This document shows, piece by piece, positions 1-8,596 of a DNA stretch of 38,041 nt. Numbering within the stretch: position 1 is the stretch's first letter; each line of letters begins with the position of its first letter. Under the pieces are notes generated by a model. It was not told where the DNA came from. It ran no database searches and worked only from the letters and a program-made list of their open reading frames with translations. The stretch is from positions 1-38,041 of the forward strand of contig JAGXSN010000178.1 of the NCBI GenBank assembly GCA_018333815.1, read 5' to 3'. The DNA is from Sulfuritalea sp. GTDB taxonomy: Bacteria > Pseudomonadota > Gammaproteobacteria > Burkholderiales > Rhodocyclaceae. A program made the translations under genes and the position numbers.

Positions 1-2
1 CC

Positions 3-143
3 GCCGCCGCCAGTCCGGCCCTTGGCGGGGCGCTGTTCGCCGCCGGCTGGCTCGCCGCGCCGCTGGTGGCCTGCGGCACGCTGAAAATCCTCTACGACAT
101 CGCGATCTGGCGCGCCTTCCGCAAGGTCAAGCCGGACTTCTGA
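3..143 (+). CDS. C-terminal fragment of an MFS-type transporter (partial)
   Basis: The open frame enters from the left edge and stops at 141-143. The 46 visible residues contain one hydrophobic, Ala/Gly/Leu-rich helix followed by the tail ILYDIAIWRAFRKVKPDF. A last transmembrane helix running into a short basic cytoplasmic tail of this kind is familiar from major facilitator superfamily permeases, but no diagnostic motif is visible in so short a piece. Substrate cannot be told. Its stop codon lies inside the first copy of a 28-bp repeat that precedes the restriction-modification cassette. Confidence 0.5.
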   Translation, partial: AAASPALGGALFAAGWLAAPLVACGTLKILYDIAIWRAFRKVKPDF

Positions 144-165
144 AAATCGGCGCGGGCGGGACGGC
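138..165 (+). repeat. Dispersed repeat copy 1, left flank of the RM cassette
   Basis: This 28-bp stretch matches 2660-2687 at 25 of 28 positions in the same orientation, differing at positions 9, 15 and 17. It overlaps the stop codon of the upstream transporter and ends three bases before the GTG start of the methyltransferase. Shared core: GGCGGGACGGC. Related copies lie at 26245-26270 and, inverted, at 37982-38007. Confidence 0.75.
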
Positions 166-167
166 GA

Positions 168-1706
168 GTGAACCGGAAATCTGCCAAAATTCGGCGACAT
201 TCAACCTCAACCGGAGGACAAGCCTTGCTGGCGGAAGCCGAACAGGCGCGTGTGCGCATAGCGAAGAACACCCACGCCGAGCATAAATCGCGGCTCGGCC
301 AGTTTTTCACGCCCGCTGCGACCGCGCGCTTCATGGCCGGCATGTTCCTCCCCCCTGCTTCCCGCCCAATGGATTGCCGCCTGCTGGACGCCGGAGCCGG
401 CGTCGGTTCGCTTTCCGGAGCGTTCCTGGAACGCTGCGCGGCAGGCGGCTTGCGCTTCGAACGTATCTTTGCCACCGCATACGAACTTGACGAGCGCCTG
501 CTGGGCGAGATGGAACGCACGCTTTCCGCCTACGCGGGACCGGCGCCGCTCGACTACCGCATACGGCATGCCGACTTCATCGAGGACGCCATCAATCGCA
601 TTCAGTTCGGCGGCGAAACCTTCACGCACGCCATCCTGAATCCGCCCTACAAAAAGATTCCCGGCAATTCGCGCCATCGTCTGCTGTTGCGGCAGGCCGG
701 CATCGAAACCGTCAACCTCTATTCCGCGTTCGTCGCGCTAACCCTCGCCATGATGGCGCCGGGCGGGCAGGTCGTCGCCATCGTGCCGCGCAGCTTTTGC
801 AACGGCCCCTACTACCGGCCCTTCCGCGAATACCTGCTGCGTCATGCCGCCATCCGGCATCTGCACTTGTTCGCATCCCGCTCGCAGGCATTCAGGGACG
901 ACGACGTGCTGCAGGAAAACATCATCGTCGCGCTGGAACGCGGCGCGGCGCAAGGCGACGTGACGATCTCCACTTCGACGGACGACCGTTTCGCCGACCT
1001 GACGACACACATTCACCCGTTCGACCGTATCGTGCATCCCGACGACCCGGAGCGCTTCATCCATGTACCAACCTCGCCGGAACCCGACGCGCTCGCGCTC
1101 GCCCCGGCGATTCGTTATTCGCTCGACGACATCGGCGTGCAGGTATCCACCGGCCCGGTAGTGGACTTTCGGCTGCGCGAGCATTTGCGCGAGCTTTCCG
1201 GCCCCGGCACCGTTCCCCTGCTCTATCCGGGCCATCTGGGCGGCGCGCGCGCTCAGTGGCCGCGTCCGGACCTGAAAAAACCGAACGCCATCGAGCGCAA
1301 TGCCGCCACGGAAAAATGGCTTTACCCGAACGGCTTCTATTGCGCGGTGCGTCGCTTTTCCGCGAAGGAGGAAAAGCGGCGCATCGTGGCCGGCGTGGTG
1401 GAACCGCAAACATTCGGCGCGGCGCCGCTGCTCGGATTCGAGAACCACCTCAACGTGTTCCACGAACGTCGACATGGGCTGCCCGAAGCGCTGGCGCGCG
1501 GACTGGCCGCCTATCTGAATACCTCGGCCGTCGACGCCAATTTCCGGCGTTTCAACGGTCACACGCAAGTCAATGCCACCGATCTGCGCCTGATAAAGTA
1601 TCCCAGCCGCGCCGCCTTGATCACCTTGGGCGAATGGGCAAAGCGCCAGGCCGCCATGCTCGATCAGGCCATGCTCGACGAACGATTTTCCACCTTGGCG
1701 GCATGA
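168..1706 (+). CDS. Adenine-specific DNA methyltransferase of a BsuBI/PstI-type RM system
   Basis: This protein (512 aa) is an N6-adenine DNA methyltransferase. Near residue 43 it has LGQFFTP, typical of gamma-type N6 methylases. The S-adenosylmethionine motif LDAGAGVGSLSG follows near residues 74-85, and the catalytic NPPY motif begins at N158. The C-terminal half should hold the target recognition region. The start is GTG at 168, the only start that leaves the usual N-terminal arm; no strong ribosome binding site is visible, so the start is moderately certain. The stop overlaps the ATG of the endonuclease gene (ATGA). Methylation of the recognition site protects host DNA from the partner enzyme. 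BsuBI and PstI recognise CTGCAG, but specificity here is inferred only from family. Confidence 0.9.
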   Translation: MNRKSAKIRRHSTSTGGQALLAEAEQARVRIAKNTHAEHKSRLGQFFTPAATARFMAGMFLPPASRPMDCRLLDAGAGVGSLSGAFLERCAAGGLRFERIFATAYELDERLLGEMERTLSAYAGPAPLDYRIRHADFIEDAINRIQFGGETFTHAILNPPYKKIPGNSRHRLLLRQAGIETVNLYSAFVALTLAMMAPGGQVVAIVPRSFCNGPYYRPFREYLLRHAAIRHLHLFASRSQAFRDDDVLQENIIVALERGAAQGDVTISTSTDDRFADLTTHIHPFDRIVHPDDPERFIHVPTSPEPDALALAPAIRYSLDDIGVQVSTGPVVDFRLREHLRELSGPGTVPLLYPGHLGGARAQWPRPDLKKPNAIERNAATEKWLYPNGFYCAVRRFSAKEEKRRIVAGVVEPQTFGAAPLLGFENHLNVFHERRHGLPEALARGLAAYLNTSAVDANFRRFNGHTQVNATDLRLIKYPSRAALITLGEWAKRQAAMLDQAMLDERFSTLAA

Positions 1707-2665
1707 ACGACGACGCCTCCACGACGACGATCGACGCCGCCCGGCGTGTTCTGGCCGATCTGGGCCTGCCGGCAGGGCAGCAGAACGAGCGCTCGGCATT
1801 GTGTTTGTTGGCACTCTTGGACCTCGCGCCCGGCACGCCCTGGAAAAACGCGGAGCATCCCTTGATGGGCATCACGCCGATCATGGACTGGGTGCGCGTC
1901 CATTACCGGAAGGAGTACGCGCCGAACACGCGCGAAACGGTAAGGCGGCAAACGATGCACCAGTTCGTCGCGGCCGGCATCGCCCTGTACAACCCCGACC
2001 GGCCCGACCGGCCGGTCAACAGCCCCAAGGCGGTTTACCAGATCGAGCCGGCAGCGCTCGCGCTGTTGCGCGGCTTCGGCTCGCCGCGTTGGCGGGAAAA
2101 TCTCGCCACCTATCTCGCCCAACGCCAGACGCTTACAGAGAAATACGCCAGGGAGCGCACGCAAGCGCTCGTTCCCGTGCGCACCACGTCGGGGAAACGA
2201 ATCAAGTTGAGTCCCGGCGAGCACAGCAAGCTGATACGCGCCGTAATCGAAGAGTTTGCACCGCGCTTCGCCCCCGGCAGTACGCTGATCTACGCCGGCG
2301 ACACGGGCGAGAAGTGGGGGTATTTCGACCGGGACGGACTGGCCGCGCTGGGCGTCCATGTCGATGTGCACGGCAAGATGCCCGATGTCGCACTCCACTT
2401 TGTGACAAAGAACTGGCTGCTACTGGTCGAGGCCGTGACCAGCCACGGTCCGGTCGATGGCAAACGACACGAGGAACTCGCCCGCCTGTTCGCCGGATCG
2501 CAAGCCGGACTGGTCTATGTGACCGTCTTTCCAAACCGGGCCACGATGGCTCGCTATCTGGCCGACATCGCCTGGGAAACAGAGGTCTGGGTGGCCAACG
2601 CGCCCTCCCATCTGATCCACTTCAACGGCACGCGCTTCCTCGGGCCTTACGCGGAAAGCTTCTGA
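1703..2665 (+). CDS. BsuBI/PstI-family type II restriction endonuclease
   Basis: A 320-aa protein translationally coupled to the methyltransferase by an ATGA overlap. The C-terminal half carries the nuclease signature of this family: MPD at about D228, then LLLVEAVTSHGPVDGKR with E243, matching the PD-(D/E)XK-type core of BsuBI and PstI. The N-terminal 120 residues look like the helical DNA-binding part of the family. Length fits BsuBI/PstI (about 315-325 aa), and no frameshift or missing motif is seen, so the cassette is probably active. Methylase-first order is common where the methylase must act before the nuclease. Likely site CTGCAG by homology only. Confidence 0.9.
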   Translation: MNDDASTTTIDAARRVLADLGLPAGQQNERSALCLLALLDLAPGTPWKNAEHPLMGITPIMDWVRVHYRKEYAPNTRETVRRQTMHQFVAAGIALYNPDRPDRPVNSPKAVYQIEPAALALLRGFGSPRWRENLATYLAQRQTLTEKYARERTQALVPVRTTSGKRIKLSPGEHSKLIRAVIEEFAPRFAPGSTLIYAGDTGEKWGYFDRDGLAALGVHVDVHGKMPDVALHFVTKNWLLLVEAVTSHGPVDGKRHEELARLFAGSQAGLVYVTVFPNRATMARYLADIAWETEVWVANAPSHLIHFNGTRFLGPYAESF

Positions 2666-2687
2666 AAGTCGGCTCCGGCGGGACGGC
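2660..2687 (+). repeat. Dispersed repeat copy 2, right flank of the RM cassette
   Basis: Direct repeat of 138-165 (25 of 28 identical). It starts within the last codons of the endonuclease gene and includes its TGA stop, so both copies have a stop codon at the same place in the repeat (TTCTGAAA). It is followed by a run of ten C at 2697-2706. Confidence 0.75.
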
Positions 2688-2729
2688 AGCCCGACGCCCC
2701 CCCCCCGAACAAACAAGAATTCAGTCATA

Positions 2730-2751
2730 TTCCTGAAACTGTTTTCAGGAA
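2730..2751. other. Perfect 9-bp inverted repeat upstream of the porin gene
   Basis: TTCCTGAAA and TTTCAGGAA are separated by four bases (CTGT). There is no T-run after it, so it is a weak terminator candidate for the restriction operon. It could equally be an operator, since it sits next to an FNR-like site in an AT-rich stretch. The remainder of 2690-2890 is AT-rich promoter-like DNA without a credible ORF. Confidence 0.55.
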
Positions 2752-2759
2752 CGAAACTA

Positions 2760-2773
2760 TTGATACATGTCAA
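2760..2773 (+). promoter_or_regulatory. FNR/Anr-type binding site
   Basis: TTGATACATGTCAA matches the FNR consensus TTGAT-N4-ATCAA at nine of ten fixed positions. It lies about 130 bp upstream of the start codon of the DUF3373-type gene, in the only AT-rich stretch of this region. This would fit oxygen-dependent control of the downstream pair. The transcription start is not known, so activation versus repression cannot be decided. Confidence 0.5.
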
Positions 2774-2901
2774 TATTCGAAAGTTCATAATTAATAAAAT
2801 TCTCAGGGATGCCTGCCCGATCAGGCCACCACTGGAGCCCGTTGCTGAGGGACAGACCGGACAGGAGTTTTGTTTTTTCACTTCGTCAAGGGGAGATGGT
2901 A

Positions 2902-4635
2902 ATGAAACAGCAGCAAATGAAGCGGGCTCTGCTCGCGGCGCTCGTCTCGGGCATGTTCCTGCCACTGGGGGTACAGGCGGCCGATGCCGAGCTGATGCGC
3001 AAGCTCGAAGCGCTGACCAAGGAGGTCGAGGCGCTCAAGGCGCAGGTGGCGGCGCAGCAAAAGACCACGCAGCAGGTTGCCGACAAGGTCGAAATGACCG
3101 AGAGCAGGTCGCTCGGCAACTGGCTCACCGTCGGCGGCGACTACCAGTTCCGCGTGGACAGCCTGCGGGGCGAGACGGCGGCCTTCACCGACGTCTTCAA
3201 GGCGTTCGACAACGCCAAGAATGATCTGCAATTCCGTGCTGTCCTGAACGACCCCGCAGCCATCACCTCACTGCAGAACTTAGGGATGATGGATATGGCG
3301 ATGCGCGGCATCACGACCTATGCTCAGGCACTCGCGTTCACGACTGGTTCGGTTGCGACTAACGGGATGTTAGCTCTTTTCCCCTATCTTCCCGGAGCCC
3401 ACGTCGCCGCCTACAAACCCAAGAACAGCACGCTCTACACCCACCGCTTCGGCCTCGACCTCGGCGCCAAGGTGGCGCAGGACGTTGCGCTCACCGCGCG
3501 GCTGGCGATGTACAAGACCTTCGGCGACCAGACCCTGGATGCGCTGTCCAACGGCAGTAACGCGCCCTACTTCGCCGACCGCGTCGGCGTCTTCGACGGC
3601 ACCCTGAGCCGCGTGCCCTCCGACAGCTACCTCAACGTCGATCGGGCCTACGTGAGCTGGAACAACCTGTTCGACCAGGACATGTGGTTCTCCGTCGGCC
3701 GCCGCCCCTCCACCCAGGGTGGCCCGACCAACTTCAAGAACAACACCGAAAAGCCGGGCCGCGGCGGCACCCCCGCCCTGCTGGTCGATTACGCCTTCGA
3801 TGGCATGACCCTCGGCTACGGCTTCGACATTGACGGACTGCCCGGCGCCCACGCCAAGCTCTGCTACGGCCGCGGCTTCGAGAGCGGCTTCCGCGCCCCG
3901 TCGATGAACTCGCTCCAGGATACCGACATGATCGGCCTTTCCTTCGTGCCGATCGACACCGACCGGATGCGCGTCTGGCTGCAGTGGAACCGCGGCACGA
4001 ACATCTTCGACGCCCCGAAGATGCGGAACACCTACTTCGGCGACACCGCCCCCAGCATCAATCTGGGCGACATCGACTGGTTCGGCGCCGGCATCATGGG
4101 CACGCTCAGGAACGTCGGCAGCGGCAACCTCAACTACTTCGCCGACTTCGGCCTGAGCAAGTCCCGCCCGAACCAGAACGTGTCGGCCAACTTCGGCTTC
4201 CAGGGCCTGCTGACCGGCGCCTTCTTCAACCCCGAAGCGCCCAACGACAAGACCGGCAACGCCATCCTGCTCGGCCTGCGCTACGACCTGCCCTCGAAGA
4301 CCAAGCTCGGCTTCGAGTTCAACCGCGGCAGCAAAAACTGGATCACCTTCGCGCCGGCCACCGCCGACATGTGGACCTCGAAGGTCGGCACGCGCGGCAG
4401 CGTATATGAGGCTTACCTGATCCAGGAACTCGACGCCAAGCCGATCGCCTCGGCCCAGGCCAAGAGCTTCTTCCGCCTCGGCTTCCAGGTCTACGACTTC
4501 AAATACACCGGCAGCAACAACTGGGTCGGCGCACCGGTCAAGATTTCCGCCATCAACGCCACCAACAACATGATGACCCTCACCCCGCTGTCGAAGGCCT
4601 ACGACCTCTACGGCACGATCGAGGTGAAGTTCTGA
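2902..4635 (+). CDS. DUF3373-type outer-membrane beta-barrel protein (ExtI-like)
   Basis: Start chosen at 2902 because AAGGGGAG lies just upstream and the product (577 aa) then begins with a clean Sec signal peptide (MKQQQMKRALLAALVSG, cleavage near VQA-AD). After cleavage comes a short coiled coil with KLEALTKEVEALKAQV. The rest is rich in alternating aromatic and polar beta-strand segments and ends in EVKF, a terminal Phe as in outer-membrane barrels. It resembles DUF3373 proteins and the porin component (ExtI) of Geobacter-type ext operons; that link is from memory of the family. Residues encoded by about 3240-3390 use codons rare elsewhere here (TTA twice) and may be a surface loop. It forms an operon with the small gene at 4752. 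Probable role: passage or scaffold across the outer membrane for a redox or anion substrate. Confidence 0.75.
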   Translation: MKQQQMKRALLAALVSGMFLPLGVQAADAELMRKLEALTKEVEALKAQVAAQQKTTQQVADKVEMTESRSLGNWLTVGGDYQFRVDSLRGETAAFTDVFKAFDNAKNDLQFRAVLNDPAAITSLQNLGMMDMAMRGITTYAQALAFTTGSVATNGMLALFPYLPGAHVAAYKPKNSTLYTHRFGLDLGAKVAQDVALTARLAMYKTFGDQTLDALSNGSNAPYFADRVGVFDGTLSRVPSDSYLNVDRAYVSWNNLFDQDMWFSVGRRPSTQGGPTNFKNNTEKPGRGGTPALLVDYAFDGMTLGYGFDIDGLPGAHAKLCYGRGFESGFRAPSMNSLQDTDMIGLSFVPIDTDRMRVWLQWNRGTNIFDAPKMRNTYFGDTAPSINLGDIDWFGAGIMGTLRNVGSGNLNYFADFGLSKSRPNQNVSANFGFQGLLTGAFFNPEAPNDKTGNAILLGLRYDLPSKTKLGFEFNRGSKNWITFAPATADMWTSKVGTRGSVYEAYLIQELDAKPIASAQAKSFFRLGFQVYDFKYTGSNNWVGAPVKISAINATNNMMTLTPLSKAYDLYGTIEVKF

Positions 4636-4751
4636 TCCGGGGGCATACCCTGAACGGGTAGTGGTGTTGCCGCGCGCGACCGGCGGTGTAAACTTTCCGC
4701 CGTTGGTCGCGTTTCTCGCTTGGTAGCTTTCTAAACCTGGAGGGTTCAAAC

Positions 4752-5063
4752 ATGCTCAAGAATCTCACCGTCGCCGTCGCGCTCGCGCTTTCCGTCATCG
4801 CCTTCTCACCCGTCGCCACGGCGGCCGACGCCCGGATGGTCGGCGTCATCACCGAAATCAAGGTGGCTGCCGACGGCAAGACCGCCACCGCGGTCGTGAA
4901 GAACAACCGGGGCGGCGCCATGGTCAATGTCCTGATCAGCGACACCGAAACGCTCGACAAATTCAAGGACAAGCGGATCGTCAAGGGCGACGAGGTGCGC
5001 GTCAGATACGACAGCGCGAAGGACAACCTGAGTTCGTCCTTCCGGAAGACCGCCGGCTGCTGA
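4752..5063 (+). CDS. Small periplasmic protein (ExtJ-like)
   Basis: 103 aa with a signal peptide (MLKNLTVAVALALSVIAFSP, cleavage near ATA-AD) and a mature domain of about 78 residues rich in beta strand. It contains TLDKFKDKRIVKGDEVRVRY and ends in FRKTAGC with a single C-terminal cysteine. A CTGGAGGG ribosome binding site lies just upstream. The pattern recalls the small periplasmic protein ExtJ of selenite/tellurite-reduction (ext) operons, and its position right after a DUF3373 porin supports this. The terminal Cys could be a sulfur or metal-binding thiol. Biochemical function is unknown. It is the last gene before a strong terminator. Confidence 0.7.
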   Translation: MLKNLTVAVALALSVIAFSPVATAADARMVGVITEIKVAADGKTATAVVKNNRGGAMVNVLISDTETLDKFKDKRIVKGDEVRVRYDSAKDNLSSSFRKTAGC

Positions 5064-5087
5064 AGAACCAGCCTGCGGCCTGCATGA

Positions 5088-5113
5088 CGGCGACCCGCGG
5101 GTCGCCGTTTTTT
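5088..5113 (+). terminator. Rho-independent terminator
   Basis: The stem CGGCGACC/GGTCGCCG with a four-base CGCG loop is followed directly by TTTTTT. It ends the 2902-5063 operon on the plus strand and separates it from the convergent cbbO gene, which ends at 5136. Confidence 0.9.
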
Positions 5114-5135
5114 ATTGACGCGCGGCGCGCCGCGG

Positions 5136-7484
5136 TCAGCGCGTCAGGCCGGCGTAGAGCAGGGGCAGCTTCTCCGGCAGGCGTTCGACGTGATCGACGA
5201 TCATGTAGTTGCGCGCGCCGAAGATGCGCGCGACGTATTGGTCGGCATGGGGGTCCAGCGTCATGCAGAAGGTGGACACCCCGGCCTTGGCAATCTCCTC
5301 CACCGCCTTCTTGGTGTCGAAGCGCAGGTATTGCGGATCGCGCACGTCGTTGTCGGCCGGCTCGCCGTCGGTGATGATGAGCAGGAGCTTCCTGGCGCTG
5401 CCCGTCTCGGCGAGGATCCGGCCGGCGTGGCGGATCGCCGTGCCCATGCGGGTGGACAACTGGCCGGTCATGCCCGCCAGGCGTCCCTTGACCTCGTCGT
5501 CGTAGGCCGTGTCGAAATCCTTGTAGCGGTAATACTCGACGTCGTGGCGGCCATTCGAGTCGAAACCGTGGATGGCGAAGCGGTCGCCCACCTTGTCCAT
5601 TGCGTGCGAGAGCAGCGCGGCCGCCTCGCGCGCCAGGTCGAGCACCGTGAAGTCCCGGCCGGCGACGGTCTCGTTGGTGGATTCCGACAGGTCGATGAGC
5701 AGCAGCAGCGCGAGATCGCGCACCTTGCGGATGTTGCGGATCATGATGCGCGGCTCGGGATGCCGCCCCAGGCGCGCGTCGATCAGGGCGTCCACCGCGG
5801 CGGTGAGGTCGATCTCGTCGCCGTCCTCCTGCTTGCGCAGGCGCTTGACGCCCTGCGGCTGCATGGCGTCGATGAGAAACTTGAGCCGGCTGACGATGGG
5901 CCGGTGCTTGGCGATGATTTCCTCGATGCGCTCCGGGTCGCCGCGCTTGGGACGCTTTTCCAGCAGGGTCACCCAGGACGGGCGCTCGAGCTGCATCTGG
6001 TAGTCCCATTCGTGGTAGTGGCAAGGCGCCGAGACCGGCTCCTTGCCTTCCAGCTCGTTCATCGACCGGGCGTCGCTGTCGCGGAAGAACTCGGTCGGCA
6101 GCACCCAGATTTCCTGGGCGGTGTCGTCGGCCAGCTCGTTATCCACCTCGTTGACCATCTCCATCAGGCTCACCTTGCGGCGCACCTGCTGAGGCATATG
6201 GAGGGTCTCGACGTCGTGGCTGGCGAGAAAGTCCTCGAATTCCCAGAGGTAGCGGTTGTCGTCGCGATAGGCCGGGCCGAGCGCGTCGTCGCTGGGCGCG
6301 AAGGGCAGTTGCTGGCGCGCGTGCTCGCCGGCCAGCCGCAGCCCCAGTTCGCGCGCGAGCTCGGGGTCGTCCCAGCGCTCGGCGGCTTCATAAAAATCGG
6401 TCTGCGCCCTGACCACCCAGGGATGCGGATCCGCATAGTCGGGATCGAGCAGGGCGCGCGCCAGGCGGGCGAACAGGGCGGGCGCAGCATCGCCGTCCGC
6501 CGGGCCGGTCGTGTGCAAGCGCCACCACAGGTGCGCCAGGCCCGGAAATTTCTTGATTGCCAGCGCCTCCACCCGGGCATCCTCGATGAGGCCGATCAGC
6601 GTGCATTGCAGCAAGCCGTATTGGAGATCCTCGAACTGGGCGCGGGTATGGACCACATGCGCCGCGACATGGGCCGCGGCGGCGCGATAGATCTCGAGGC
6701 CGCTGACCGGCGCGCCATCGCGACTGAGCTCGCCGGGCACGGCGTCGAAGGCGTCCGGCAGATGGATGAAGAATCCGTCGATGTAGGGGCGATAGCCGGC
6801 GCGGCTTTCGTAGTCGCCGCTGGTCGGGCGCATGAAGAAATCGCGCGCCCACAGGGCGCGCAGATACATGTTGAGCCGGCGCTGGACATCCACGAACAGG
6901 GTGCCGCGTCGCTCCTTCTGCAACACCTTGAGCGACTCGGGCGACTCGAGCGAGAAATACCTCACCTGGGCATCGGGATCGGTCTTGTGGGCATGCGCGC
7001 CCCACATCGCCCAGCGCCGCAGGCCGCCCAGGGTCAGTTGGCCGAGCAGGGCATCGAGATGATCGAGCAGGGGGCGCACCCCGCGCGGCGCCTGGGCCAG
7101 AAGCAGGTCGACCAGGTTCAGATAGCCGCGGAACAGTTCGGCGTCGCCCAGGCGCTGCGCCGCCACCGGCGCGGTCGAGAAGAACAGGGCCAGCACCGCG
7201 GCACTGGTGCGCGAGGCCATTTTCATCGCGGCGGTCAGCATTTCCTTGACCGCCTCTTCGCCGATTTCCCGCGCCACCGCCGGCGCGGCCTCGAGGAAGG
7301 AGACCACCGTGTCGCTGCCGCGCCCCACCGACTTGAGGCCCTGCGCCCCCTTCAGGTAATAGACTTCCAGGCCCTTGGGACTGAAGGCGCGCGCCGCCTC
7401 GATCCAGGAGCTGCGCAGGACCTCGACGGCGTGCCCGCCGAGCTCGTCGAGGATGTCTTGGTAGTCTTCCAGATGGACAGCCAT
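5136..7484 (-). CDS. cbbO: RuBisCO activase adaptor subunit CbbO
   Basis: CbbO (782 aa) is the substrate-binding adaptor of the CbbQO-type RuBisCO activase; the CbbQ ring remodels RuBisCO that is locked by inhibitory sugar phosphates. The C-terminal third is a von Willebrand factor A domain with an intact MIDAS motif, DLSES beginning at D598, which in this family contacts RuBisCO. The rest is the helical region that docks on CbbQ. Start placed at 7484 (MAVHLEDYQ), which agrees with family length (about 770-790 aa). It is the last gene of the carboxysome run, 57 bp after cbbQ. No defect seen. Confidence 0.93.
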   Translation of the reverse strand: MAVHLEDYQDILDELGGHAVEVLRSSWIEAARAFSPKGLEVYYLKGAQGLKSVGRGSDTVVSFLEAAPAVAREIGEEAVKEMLTAAMKMASRTSAAVLALFFSTAPVAAQRLGDAELFRGYLNLVDLLLAQAPRGVRPLLDHLDALLGQLTLGGLRRWAMWGAHAHKTDPDAQVRYFSLESPESLKVLQKERRGTLFVDVQRRLNMYLRALWARDFFMRPTSGDYESRAGYRPYIDGFFIHLPDAFDAVPGELSRDGAPVSGLEIYRAAAAHVAAHVVHTRAQFEDLQYGLLQCTLIGLIEDARVEALAIKKFPGLAHLWWRLHTTGPADGDAAPALFARLARALLDPDYADPHPWVVRAQTDFYEAAERWDDPELARELGLRLAGEHARQQLPFAPSDDALGPAYRDDNRYLWEFEDFLASHDVETLHMPQQVRRKVSLMEMVNEVDNELADDTAQEIWVLPTEFFRDSDARSMNELEGKEPVSAPCHYHEWDYQMQLERPSWVTLLEKRPKRGDPERIEEIIAKHRPIVSRLKFLIDAMQPQGVKRLRKQEDGDEIDLTAAVDALIDARLGRHPEPRIMIRNIRKVRDLALLLLIDLSESTNETVAGRDFTVLDLAREAAALLSHAMDKVGDRFAIHGFDSNGRHDVEYYRYKDFDTAYDDEVKGRLAGMTGQLSTRMGTAIRHAGRILAETGSARKLLLIITDGEPADNDVRDPQYLRFDTKKAVEEIAKAGVSTFCMTLDPHADQYVARIFGARNYMIVDHVERLPEKLPLLYAGLTR

Positions 7485-7541
7485 GCTCGCCGCGGTCGGG
7501 AAGCGCCGGCACACCGGCGCTTCCCGCCGCAGGCCTCCTTG

Positions 7542-8345
7542 TCAAAAATAGGTGGTGATCGCCGCGTCGAGCGCGTCGCGCATGTCGGGATCGTCGGTGA
7601 TCGGGCGCACCAGGGCCAGGCGGCAGGCGGCGACCGGATCGACCTGGCGGGCGATCAGCGAACCGGCGTGGATCAGCATGCGGGTGGAAATGCCCTCGTC
7701 GAGGCCGTGACCCTTGAGGTTGCGCGCGCGCTCGGCGACATTCACCAGCTTGCCGGCCATCTCGCGGCTGACGCCGCTTTCATGGGAGACGATCTCGCTT
7801 TCGATGTCGTGCGCCGGATAATTGAAGTCCAGGGCGCCGAAACGCTGCTTGGTGGACTGCTTGAGATCCTTCATCAGGCTCTGGTAGCCGGGATTGTAGG
7901 AAATAACGATCTGGAAGTCGGGATGGGCATGCACCAGCTCGCCCTTCTTTTCCAGCGGCAGCACGCGGCGGTTGTCGGTCAGCGGATGGATCACCACGGT
8001 GGTGTCCTGGCGCGCCTCGACGACTTCGTCGAGATAGCAGATGGCGCCGTGGCGCGCCGCGACGGCGAGCGGGCCGTCCTGCCAGCGCGTGCCCTGGCTG
8101 TCGAGGAGGAACCGGCCGACCAGGTCGGCAGCGGTCATGTCCTCGTTGCAGGCGACGGTGATCATCGGCTTGCCCAGGCGCCAGGCCATGTATTCGACAA
8201 AGCGCGTCTTGCCGCAGCCAGTCGGGCCCTTGAGCATCATGGGCATGCGCACCGAGTAGGCGGCCTCGTAGAGCTCGACTTCGTCGGCGACGGGCAGGTA
8301 GTAGGGCTCTTTCTGGATTCGGTATTGCTCGACTATCTCAGACAT
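7542..8345 (-). CDS. cbbQ: RuBisCO activase AAA+ ATPase CbbQ
   Basis: MoxR-type AAA+ ATPase of 267 aa. Walker A is GPTGCGKT at residues 40-47, Walker B is ICYLDE, and a downstream SYNPGYQ segment fits sensor 1. The start at 8345 ([16 protein letters not shown]) matches the conserved CbbQ N-terminus, with GGAG a few bases upstream. CbbQ hexamers hydrolyse ATP and act through CbbO to reactivate inhibited RuBisCO, and in alpha-carboxysome organisms they associate with the shell. It lies between mcdB and cbbO and is presumably co-transcribed with both. Confidence 0.95.
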   Translation of the reverse strand: MSEIVEQYRIQKEPYYLPVADEVELYEAAYSVRMPMMLKGPTGCGKTRFVEYMAWRLGKPMITVACNEDMTAADLVGRFLLDSQGTRWQDGPLAVAARHGAICYLDEVVEARQDTTVVIHPLTDNRRVLPLEKKGELVHAHPDFQIVISYNPGYQSLMKDLKQSTKQRFGALDFNYPAHDIESEIVSHESGVSREMAGKLVNVAERARNLKGHGLDEGISTRMLIHAGSLIARQVDPVAACRLALVRPITDDPDMRDALDAAITTYF

Positions 8346-8404
8346 GATGCACTCCGGAAAAGGAGCGGGGGCCAGGGCGACGGGGCGCGGAAGACCTCGT
8401 CGCT

Positions 8405-8596
8405 TCAGTCGGGCCAGACCCGCGGGGGAAACAGTTTGTCCCGGACGGCCGCGGCCCGCTCCTGGACGGACGCGGCGGGTTTTTCGGCGGCCGCCTGGGC
8501 CGGGGGCCGTCGGGCGGGCGCCGACTTCTGCACCGGTTGCGTCTTGGCGCGCCGCACGCTCGCAGCCAGCTTGCTTTCCATTTTCTTGACGGTCAT
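8405..8596 (-). CDS. mcdB: Carboxysome positioning adaptor McdB (alpha type)
   Basis: A 63-aa basic, Ala/Pro/Lys-rich, probably disordered protein ([16 protein letters not shown]...) ending in FPPRVWPD. Its ATG overlaps the mcdA stop (ATGA at 8593-8596), and GAGGAGG lies about 10 bases upstream. Alpha-McdB proteins are short, poorly conserved and keep an invariant C-terminal tryptophan, as seen here. The strict position next to the ParA-type gene supports the call more than sequence does. Role: it links the carboxysome to McdA on the nucleoid so that carboxysomes spread out rather than clump. Confidence 0.85.
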   Translation of the reverse strand: MTVKKMESKLAASVRRAKTQPVQKSAPARRPPAQAAAEKPAASVQERAAAVRDKLFPPRVWPD

